This document shows, in pieces, positions 34,569 to 42,212 of a stretch of DNA of 64,000 nt. The stretch comes from Obesumbacterium proteus (GTDB taxonomy: Bacteria; Pseudomonadota; Gammaproteobacteria; Enterobacterales; Enterobacteriaceae). The translations under genes were made by a program, and so were the position numbers. The stretch lies in contig NZ_CP014608.1 in NCBI RefSeq assembly GCF_001586165.1, positions 4,340,001 to 4,404,000 of the forward strand, given 5' to 3'. Each line of letters opens with the position of its first letter. Within the stretch, counting starts at the first letter, position 1. Under the pieces are notes generated by a model, which did no database searches, was not told the origin of the DNA, and saw only the letters and a program-made list of their open reading frames with translations.

Positions 34569-37151
34569 TTATGGCAAGACCTTCTCTATATCTGGCCACT
34601 CGCTGAGCGGCATTGGCCGGGCAAAGTAATACCCCTGTGCTTTTTGGCAGCCCATTGCCTGTAGTTTGTCGGCCACTTCCGCCGTTTCAACCCCTTCGGC
34701 CACCAATGGAACATTAAAACCGTGGGATAGCCGGATCACCGCCGACACAATCGATTCGTTGCGGCTATCGGTGAGGACATCGCTAACGAAGTCTTTATCG
34801 ATTTTTAAGGTATCAAACTCAAGCTTATGCAGATAAGAGAGGCTTGAGAAGCCTGAACCAAAATCATCAATGGCAACAGAAACACCCCCGCGACGGATAG
34901 TGCTAATAGTTTCCATCAAGATCTCGGTTTCTTTCATCATGCTCGTTTCGGTAATTTCTATCGAGATGTTGTGCGGCGCAATATTATGCCGTGTCAGCGT
35001 GGCAAAAAGACTATGCGAAAAATCTTGCTGCATGAGCTGTACCAGCGAAATATTCACATGCAGTTTAAAGTCGCTTGGCCATTCGCCGCTGGAGAGTTTT
35101 TCACTCAGTTGCATACAGGCGTTATCTAACACCCACGCACCGAGAGGAACAATAAAGCCGGTGTCTTCCGCGAGAGGAATAAAGTGATCGGGCCCCACCA
35201 TGCCGAGTTCTGCATTACGCCAGCGAATTAAGCATTCAGCGCCGGTAATATTACGCGTAGTCAGATTCACAATCGGCTGGAAGACCAAGAAGAACTCGTT
35301 TAGCGCTAACGCACTCTTTAGATGACGCAGCATATTGATATTGAGGATTTCTTCAGCGCGAATATCCGAGTGATACAGCATGCTGTAACCGTTGCCTTTG
35401 CTACAGGCAAATTTGAGCGCGATATAGGCATCCATAATACTGTCATTGAGCGTGCTCGGATTGATAACGTCATGCACAAAGCCGGTATTTCCCGCATACA
35501 CTTGCCCATCGGCATCATGCTCTGCATCTAATCCCCTGAAGAAACGCTCAAATTTATGTTGCTCTGCTAAGCAGAATTCCTGCGTCTTAACGCCTGGATA
35601 GCAAATAATAAACCGCTCTTCGGCATCTCGCGCAAGCCATGTTCCTACGGGCAAAATTGCCTGTAAGTCTTGAATAAAGCGCGATACAAAGTCTCTGCCG
35701 TAGCTGCGGCCTAAACTGCTGGTAATAGCATTGAAATTACTTAAAGCAACAATCGCGAGCAATCCAATCGTATAACCACCCTGCTCTTCATGACATTCTC
35801 GAAACTTGCCCAGCAATCCCCTGCGCGTCAGCAGCTTAGTGTCTTCATCAATATTGAGCTGATTTTCAAGCTTTAGGAACATGCCTTCCAGCTCATCCGA
35901 CATTTGTGCAAAGGCGGTATTCAGCACCCTAATTTCAGAAAATTGAGCCTGATGATTAAGGCTTGGCTTCCATTTTCGGCGGGCAATCATCGGCGCTTGC
36001 CGTGCAATGTCTAATATCGGATTCGTTACCATCGAGAGTAATTTCACCGCGATCAATGAACCCACTGCAAATATAATGACCGACAGAATAATAGTAATAA
36101 TACGGTTGCTCAGTAAGTCGCCGGTTAAATCATCCTGAGCCGACAGCACAACAATCCGCCATCCAGGCAAATTAAGATCGTTTCCTACCGGCATCACTTT
36201 GCCAAAATACATGGAGCTACCGGATTGAATTCGCTCCACTTCGCTAGGGTTATTTTGCAGGATCTTTACCGTTGATTTTATTAACGGATCGGTACTGTCC
36301 ATGACCGAAACCAGCCCGCCACCGTCCTGATCGGCAATGCCAAATGAGAGATCGGAAATGAGATAATCATCTTTAGAAGAGGCAATAATCTGGTTAGAAC
36401 CGTTAACAATAAAAATGACGTTGTTTTCATTTTTTGTCAGTTCCATCAGATAGCGACTAAATCGGCTTAAGCGCAGATCGCTTGAGATAACGCCAATGTA
36501 GCGATTTTTTTTGTCATACACCGGAGAGCTAAAAGAGATGCTGATGCCGCTATCTGAGTTGAAGTCTCGATAGGCTCTGGTCCATGAGGATTGTTTACTT
36601 TCATCAACATAACGAAACCAAGGTCGTTGGCTAACGTCATAGTGTTCAATGCTTTCTCTCGGTTTTTCATCCTGAGACAGGCCATTGTAGTAATTCAGCC
36701 TGCCCTGTGTGACTCGCGACTTCAGGATAAGATATTCTTTATCCGTAATATTATTCCTACCGACGCCGATATAGTGGCCATCCCTCGTGCCAAGCGCCAC
36801 CATGCTTAAATATTTGTCACCCGAAAAAATTCGCCCCATGGTTTGAAGCAGAATTTCTTTTATAAACGGCATTTGATCGCTGGTTTCGCTGAAATCCATG
36901 GCTTTCAGTGACGTAGCGACGGCGGCATTCGACTGCTTGGGCACATTGATATAGTGCTCCAACATACTTTTTACCGTTTCACCTTTAGACGTGATGACCT
37001 TTTCGCTCATCCGATTCAGCGCATGGTTCTCTTGCTGAAACTGGAGATAAAGAATAAAGATGACAATAAACGTGGTAAAAAACACGAATACCGAGAGGAC
37101 AATAGTCTTGAGAGAGTAGCTCTCTATAAACGCCAATTTATTTTTTTTCAT
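34569..37151 (-). CDS. Cyclic di-GMP phosphodiesterase with Cache sensor (dCache-HAMP-GGDEF-EAL)
   Basis: Predicted inner-membrane enzyme hydrolysing c-di-GMP to pGpG. Order: membrane helix (~15-38), extracytoplasmic Cache-type sensor (~60-345, with WFRYVDESKQSSW), second helix (~350-372), HAMP-like linker, GGDEF domain (~430-590), EAL domain (~605-855). The GGDEF motif is degenerate (DAEERF), so no cyclase activity is expected. The EAL domain keeps its catalytic set: ECLIRW in place of EVLxR, NISLVQL, EITET, DDFGSGFSS, KIDKDFV and VAEGVET. 860 residues. Its start is 12 bp after the stop of the diguanylate cyclase gene, so the two form one operon. Confidence 0.9.
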   Translation of the reverse strand: MKKNKLAFIESYSLKTIVLSVFVFFTTFIVIFILYLQFQQENHALNRMSEKVITSKGETVKSMLEHYINVPKQSNAAVATSLKAMDFSETSDQMPFIKEILLQTMGRIFSGDKYLSMVALGTRDGHYIGVGRNNITDKEYLILKSRVTQGRLNYYNGLSQDEKPRESIEHYDVSQRPWFRYVDESKQSSWTRAYRDFNSDSGISISFSSPVYDKKNRYIGVISSDLRLSRFSRYLMELTKNENNVIFIVNGSNQIIASSKDDYLISDLSFGIADQDGGGLVSVMDSTDPLIKSTVKILQNNPSEVERIQSGSSMYFGKVMPVGNDLNLPGWRIVVLSAQDDLTGDLLSNRIITIILSVIIFAVGSLIAVKLLSMVTNPILDIARQAPMIARRKWKPSLNHQAQFSEIRVLNTAFAQMSDELEGMFLKLENQLNIDEDTKLLTRRGLLGKFRECHEEQGGYTIGLLAIVALSNFNAITSSLGRSYGRDFVSRFIQDLQAILPVGTWLARDAEERFIICYPGVKTQEFCLAEQHKFERFFRGLDAEHDADGQVYAGNTGFVHDVINPSTLNDSIMDAYIALKFACSKGNGYSMLYHSDIRAEEILNINMLRHLKSALALNEFFLVFQPIVNLTTRNITGAECLIRWRNAELGMVGPDHFIPLAEDTGFIVPLGAWVLDNACMQLSEKLSSGEWPSDFKLHVNISLVQLMQQDFSHSLFATLTRHNIAPHNISIEITETSMMKETEILMETISTIRRGGVSVAIDDFGSGFSSLSYLHKLEFDTLKIDKDFVSDVLTDSRNESIVSAVIRLSHGFNVPLVAEGVETAEVADKLQAMGCQKAQGYYFARPMPLSEWPDIEKVLP

Positions 37152-37163
37152 ACAAACTAGTGC

Positions 37164-38189
37164 TCAGAAGGTGAACTGTTTCTTACCGCGACTCTTCGAC
37201 TCGTATAAGTTAACATCTGCCAGTTTCATTGTCGTGGAAATATCGTTATCAAACTTCGCAACACCAATTGAAACGGTCATTTTTGCCGTTACGCTCTCAG
37301 AAATATAGAGTTTCTCATCATTAATATCATGCAAAATTTGCTCAGTAACATGTTTGGCATCCTGTAGGGAGGCATTAAACAAAAAGACCACAAACTCGTC
37401 GCCTCCCATTCGCACAATAATATCACTTGCCTTGATGTTGCCCTGCATAATCTTTGTGCACTTGTACAAAGCTTCATCACCAATATCATGACCATAGCTG
37501 TCGTTGATTTGTTTAAAATGGTCGATATCGATGGCAAGAATATAGTCTAGACCTGCTCGCTTTTTAATCTTAGGAATATAACGGCGGTTATAGGCTTTGG
37601 TCAAAAAATCCATATAGTAATCTTTGTTCATCTTGTCAAAGATATCTATATAGTAAAGTCCATGTAACGTGCGGATAACAGCAATAAGAAAAGGGATCAA
37701 GATCAGCAATATTAGCTGCCAATGAAACGTATATTTTATCTTCTCTAATGACTCTTCAATGATAGCTTTAAAGTTTGGCGTATTCTGCGACAGAATCATG
37801 ATGTCAGAATCGCCATGCCTCGCATTGATAACCCGATTAAATAGTTCGTTTGACGCTGTTTCTTCATTATCTTTTAAGCGTTCAGGAATTGAAAAACTGT
37901 GCAGTAAATTAATATAGTTTGAATAACTCAGATACAAGGCTTGCAATTGGCTATCTTTGAGTTTCTCATTCTTTTTTCGATTATCTACATTATAAAACGT
38001 AGATGCGGAGAGTGAGAGAAAATCACTGCGGGCGCTGGAAAGTTTAAGTAGAAATTCCATCTGCTTAACGGTTGTTTCAGTTTTGTAATAGAAAAGTGTA
38101 AAACAGGCGGCGCTGATAACGAACAAGATGACCGTTATTACATCCTGACGTTGGCTTAACAACCGGAAAAAAAGATTATTTGAGCTCAT
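37164..38189 (-). CDS. Membrane diguanylate cyclase (GGDEF)
   Basis: Predicted c-di-GMP synthase of 341 residues. Two membrane helices (~15-35 and ~157-180) flank a periplasmic region of about 120 residues with no family I recognise. The C-terminal GGDEF domain starts at DFLTKAYNRRYIP and has an intact GGDEF active site. The inhibitory I-site is KASD instead of RxxD, so product inhibition may be lost. Base composition is AT-rich compared with its neighbours. It pairs with the downstream phosphodiesterase gene. Confidence 0.88.
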   Translation of the reverse strand: MSSNNLFFRLLSQRQDVITVILFVISAACFTLFYYKTETTVKQMEFLLKLSSARSDFLSLSASTFYNVDNRKKNEKLKDSQLQALYLSYSNYINLLHSFSIPERLKDNEETASNELFNRVINARHGDSDIMILSQNTPNFKAIIEESLEKIKYTFHWQLILLILIPFLIAVIRTLHGLYYIDIFDKMNKDYYMDFLTKAYNRRYIPKIKKRAGLDYILAIDIDHFKQINDSYGHDIGDEALYKCTKIMQGNIKASDIIVRMGGDEFVVFLFNASLQDAKHVTEQILHDINDEKLYISESVTAKMTVSIGVAKFDNDISTTMKLADVNLYESKSRGKKQFTF

Positions 38190-38541
38190 AAGCCAAACCA
38201 GAATTTTCTCATGAGTAGATTATTCTCTTTAGGATTATTGTCTAAAAGGCACAACTGAGGGCACATACTCAGTGAATATTTCTTTGATAATAAGTCAGAT
38301 GTAAATAATTATCCAGAGATGCATCATGAGACTGAGAAATTGCGCATTATTATGAAATGAAAATCACGCTTGATAACTAGATGGAAGGTAGTAAATAGCT
38401 GATAAGTAAAGGCTAAAAATTAATTTTGAAATTAAATGATGTATTAATAGTTAAATCTAATTTAATAAGATTTTTATTAAATATAGAATTATCTTAATCA
38501 AAATAGAGGCGGCGAATAACGCCACCTCTATTTGCAGTTAG
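38190..38541. other. Intergenic region between the c-di-GMP pair and relA (352 bp)
   Basis: Strongly AT-rich, with no gene I can support on either strand. It holds the promoter of the c-di-GMP operon on its left side and the end of relA on its right. There is no clear terminator for relA apart from loose inverted sequence near 38505-38535 (GGCGGCGAATAACGCCACC, a weak stem). Confidence 0.5.
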
Positions 38542-40785
38542 TTATTTCTCTGTTTTTCCACCATGTAAACGACGCGCATCGATTACGTCCGGTAACTGAT
38601 TTAATTTCGCCAGCACACGTCCAAGCACCTGCAGGTTATAAATTTCGATATCCATATCAATCGTTGCCAGCTGCTTTTTAGTATCACTACGGCTAGCAAC
38701 ACCCAGCACGTTAACCTTCTCATTGGCAAGAATGGTGGTGATATCACGTAGCAGGCCACTGCGATCGTTAGCCATCACGCGCACCACCAGCGAATAGCCA
38801 CTGGAATAGCTTTCGCCCCATACTGCGTCAATGATACGTTCAGGCGCATGGGAGCGCAGTTCATTCAGCTGATCGCAATCAGAGCGGTGGATTGAAATAC
38901 CGCGCCCCTGAGTGATAAAGCCGATGATTTCATCCCCAGGAATCGGCTGGCAGCAGCGTGCAATGTGGTGCATTAAATTACCCACACCTTCCACCACCAC
39001 GCGGCCGCTGCTCTTATCACTGCGTGATTGAGATTGGCCTTTTTGCGTAAGCTGTTTTAGCGCTTCCCGATCCGCTTCTTCCGCACTTGGCTTGTTAGTC
39101 TTGCCTTGCAGGAAGTTGACCATTTGGTTAACGCGGATATCGCCGCCGCCTATCGCCGCCAAAACCTCATCCATCGAGTTGACGTTATAGCGAGGGATCA
39201 GAAGCTTCTCCGCTTCTTTCAGGCTGATATCCAAGCGCTCAAGCTCATCATCCAGAATTTGGCGACCGGCAAGAATGTTTTTGTCTCGATCTTGTTTGCG
39301 GAACCAGTTATGGATTTTGGCGCGTCCACGGCTGGTTGTCACATAACCAAGGTTCGGGTTCAGCCAGTCGCGGCTTGGGTTCGGCTGCTTCTGGGTGATA
39401 ATTTCAACCTGATCGCCCATCTGTAGCTGATAAGTGAACGGCACGATGCGGCCACCAATTTTGGCACCGATGCAGCGATGACCTACGTCGCTGTGAATAT
39501 GGTAAGCAAAGTCGAGCGGCGTTGAGCCCGCAGGGAGATCGACGACGTCGCCTTTTGGCGTAAACACATAAACGCGATCGTCAAATACCTGACTGCGTAC
39601 CTCATCCAGCATCTCCCCGGAATCGGCCATCTCTTCTTGCCATGCAATCAGCTTACGCAGCCATGCAATTCGGCCTTCATAGCCAGAGCGTCCCGCAGCC
39701 TGCGGCCCTTCTTTATATTTCCAGTGCGCCGCAACGCCCAGCTCCGCATCTTCATGCATCTGGCGAGTACGGATCTGAATCTCTAGCGTTTTACCACGCG
39801 GGCCTAAAACGACGGTATGAATCGACTGATAACCATTAGGTTTAGGGTTAGCCACATAGTCGTCAAATTCATTCGGCAAATGACGATAGTGAGTGTGCAC
39901 TATCCCCAGCGCCGCGTAACAATCCTGCAAGCGCTCAACCACGATGCGTACTGCACGTACATCAAATAGCTCATCAAACGCCAATGCCTTTTTCTGCATT
40001 TTGCGCCAGATGCTGTAAATGTGTTTTGGTCGACCATAAATTTCGGCTTTGACACCTTCTTTGGCCATTTCCTTGCGCAGCGCTTCAACAAAATCGTCAA
40101 TGAACTGTTCACGATCGATACGGCGTTCATGCAGCAGTTTGGCAATCTTTTTATATTCATCAGGATGCAGGTAGCGGAAGCAGAAATCTTCTAGCTCCCA
40201 TTTTAGCTGCCCAATCCCCAGACGATTTGCCAATGGCGCATAGATGTTGAAACACTCTTTGGCTGCTAATACGCGTTCTTCTTCCGGCGCATCTTTGACT
40301 TCGCGCAGATGAGCAATTCGCTCAGCGAGCTTTATCACCACGCAGCGGAAATCTTCCACCATCGCCAGCAGCATACGGCGGATATTATCCACCTGCTCGG
40401 AGGCGCCGGAGTCACTTTGGGTGGCTTTTAACGCGCGGATAGCATCCATTTCCAGCACACCATGCACCAGATTGGTAATCTCTTTACCAAAATCTTCTTC
40501 GACGGTTTCACGGTCGATAACCTTGGCTTCCACCAGAGGAAACAGCAGCGCGGTGCGCATACTGTCGTTGTCCATACTGAGCGTGGAGAGAATTTCCACC
40601 ATCTCAACGCCGCGCCACAGTAATAATGCCGCGTCAGGATGGTTAAGTGTTTTTTGCTGACAATAACGCCAAGTTGCAGAGAGACGCTCACACGACTGCT
40701 GGTTCGACAGATTCAGGCTCTTCACCCACTCATCAAGGGCAAATTCACCAGCCGTATTTAAATGGGCACTTCTTACCGCAACCAT
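38542..40785 (-). CDS. relA: GTP pyrophosphokinase RelA ((p)ppGpp synthetase I)
   Basis: Ribosome-associated stringent-response enzyme that makes (p)ppGpp from GTP/GDP and ATP when uncharged tRNA is in the A site. 747 residues (E. coli 744). The N-terminal hydrolase-like domain lacks the HD pair (ALLFPLVEAK where SpoT has HD), so it is synthetase-only. The synthetase domain has GRPKHIYSIWRKM and EIQIRTRQMHEDAELG, followed by TGS (VFTPKGDVVDLPAGST) and a C-terminal ACT domain. rlmD lies 34 bp upstream in the same direction, as in E. coli. Confidence 0.98.
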   Translation of the reverse strand: MVAVRSAHLNTAGEFALDEWVKSLNLSNQQSCERLSATWRYCQQKTLNHPDAALLLWRGVEMVEILSTLSMDNDSMRTALLFPLVEAKVIDRETVEEDFGKEITNLVHGVLEMDAIRALKATQSDSGASEQVDNIRRMLLAMVEDFRCVVIKLAERIAHLREVKDAPEEERVLAAKECFNIYAPLANRLGIGQLKWELEDFCFRYLHPDEYKKIAKLLHERRIDREQFIDDFVEALRKEMAKEGVKAEIYGRPKHIYSIWRKMQKKALAFDELFDVRAVRIVVERLQDCYAALGIVHTHYRHLPNEFDDYVANPKPNGYQSIHTVVLGPRGKTLEIQIRTRQMHEDAELGVAAHWKYKEGPQAAGRSGYEGRIAWLRKLIAWQEEMADSGEMLDEVRSQVFDDRVYVFTPKGDVVDLPAGSTPLDFAYHIHSDVGHRCIGAKIGGRIVPFTYQLQMGDQVEIITQKQPNPSRDWLNPNLGYVTTSRGRAKIHNWFRKQDRDKNILAGRQILDDELERLDISLKEAEKLLIPRYNVNSMDEVLAAIGGGDIRVNQMVNFLQGKTNKPSAEEADREALKQLTQKGQSQSRSDKSSGRVVVEGVGNLMHHIARCCQPIPGDEIIGFITQGRGISIHRSDCDQLNELRSHAPERIIDAVWGESYSSGYSLVVRVMANDRSGLLRDITTILANEKVNVLGVASRSDTKKQLATIDMDIEIYNLQVLGRVLAKLNQLPDVIDARRLHGGKTEK

Positions 40786-40819
40786 ATCCTCTCCCTTTTA
40801 CTCATCAACTTGAGCCGTA

Positions 40820-42136
40820 CTACGACGCAACAAACAACGCCATCGACTCTAAATGCCCCGTGTGGGGAAACATATCTAGCATTCGCACGCGCTCCATTCG
40901 GTAACCCGCTGCGATTAAAATCTGACTGTCACGCGCAAGCGTGGTGGGATTACAGGAAACATAAACCACCTTCTGCGGTGCCAGTTTAACAATGTGGTCC
41001 ATGACGCCTGCGGCACCAGCTCGCGCTGGATCCAACAATACTTTGTCAAACCCAAGTTTAGCCCATGGCTGCCGAGTCACATCATCCTCCAAGTTATGCT
41101 GGAAGAACTCGACGTTATTCAATGCATTAATCTGGGCATTATACAGACCATTTGCGACCAGCGTAGCAACACCTTCAACGCCAACGACCTGTTTTGCGCG
41201 TTTTGCTAACGGTAATGTGAAGTTGCCCATGCCACAGAACAGGTCTAACACGCGATCCGTGGATTCTACCTCTAGCCACTCCAACGCCTGCGCAACCATT
41301 CGTTGATTCACCGCGTCGTTGACCTGAATAAAATCTCTTGGACTAAAAAATAGGCGCAGCCCATCAACCTGATAAAACGGTACGTCATCGCACAGCTTAA
41401 CCAGTTCGTCTTCATTACCCTGCAGGTAGAGCATAACGCGATGCTGCGCACTAAAAGTGTGCAATCGGGCCAAATCTTGCTCCTTCAACGGATCAAGGTG
41501 GCGCAATACCAATACGGGGCCATTGTCGGCTAATACCAGTTCGGCATGGCCAAGACGGCGAACCGCCTTCATTCCGGCCAGACATTCATGCAGCGGTTGC
41601 AAAAGCGATGCCAGCGCAGGCGCTAATACAGGGCATGCTTTAACAGGCACTAAATCATTAGATCCTGACTTGCGAAAGCCCATCACCAACTGCTGTTGCT
41701 TCGGCTGGAATTGCAATCCTAGGCGCGCACGCCGACGGTAGCCGTATTCTGGCCCGCTGATAACGGATTCTGGTATGATATCCAAACCCGTTTCGCGGCT
41801 AATCAGGCGCTGAAGGGAAGCCGATTTGCTGCGCTGCTGCAGGGGCTCACTGGCATGTTGTTGCTGGCACCCGCCACAGATACCAAAATGTGGGCAACGT
41901 GGCGCTACGCGCTCTGGGCTGCGAGTCAGTAAACGTTTTACTTTGGCGCGAGCGAACTGCTTTTTATCTTCGGTTAAAGTGACTTCGGCTTGCTCATCTG
42001 GCAATAGGCCAGAAATAAAGATAGCTTTACCATTGTGGCGCGCAACGCCCTGGCCAAAAGGATCAAGGTCGGTTGCCGTCACAGTTATGGTTTGTCGGGT
42101 CGCCACACGGCGTCCCGGAGAGTAAAATTGAGCCAT
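40820..42136 (-). CDS. rlmD: 23S rRNA (uracil-1939-C5)-methyltransferase RlmD
   Basis: SAM-dependent enzyme methylating U1939 of 23S rRNA. The N-terminal TRAM domain (~15-75) is followed by the [4Fe-4S] cysteines in CPHFGICGGCQ (~82-91) and a later fourth cysteine. The SAM-binding motif is DLFCGMGNFTLPLA, and the catalytic cysteine is in YVSCNPTTLARD (~394). 438 residues. It is divergent from barA, with 76 bp between the starts. Confidence 0.97.
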   Translation of the reverse strand: MAQFYSPGRRVATRQTITVTATDLDPFGQGVARHNGKAIFISGLLPDEQAEVTLTEDKKQFARAKVKRLLTRSPERVAPRCPHFGICGGCQQQHASEPLQQRSKSASLQRLISRETGLDIIPESVISGPEYGYRRRARLGLQFQPKQQQLVMGFRKSGSNDLVPVKACPVLAPALASLLQPLHECLAGMKAVRRLGHAELVLADNGPVLVLRHLDPLKEQDLARLHTFSAQHRVMLYLQGNEDELVKLCDDVPFYQVDGLRLFFSPRDFIQVNDAVNQRMVAQALEWLEVESTDRVLDLFCGMGNFTLPLAKRAKQVVGVEGVATLVANGLYNAQINALNNVEFFQHNLEDDVTRQPWAKLGFDKVLLDPARAGAAGVMDHIVKLAPQKVVYVSCNPTTLARDSQILIAAGYRMERVRMLDMFPHTGHLESMALFVAS

Positions 42137-42212
42137 GTTTTATCGATTTGTTGTTGGTTTTAGCTTTCGCTAATAATGATATCTGCCACCAATTCTCCCA
42201 CATTGGACCCAC

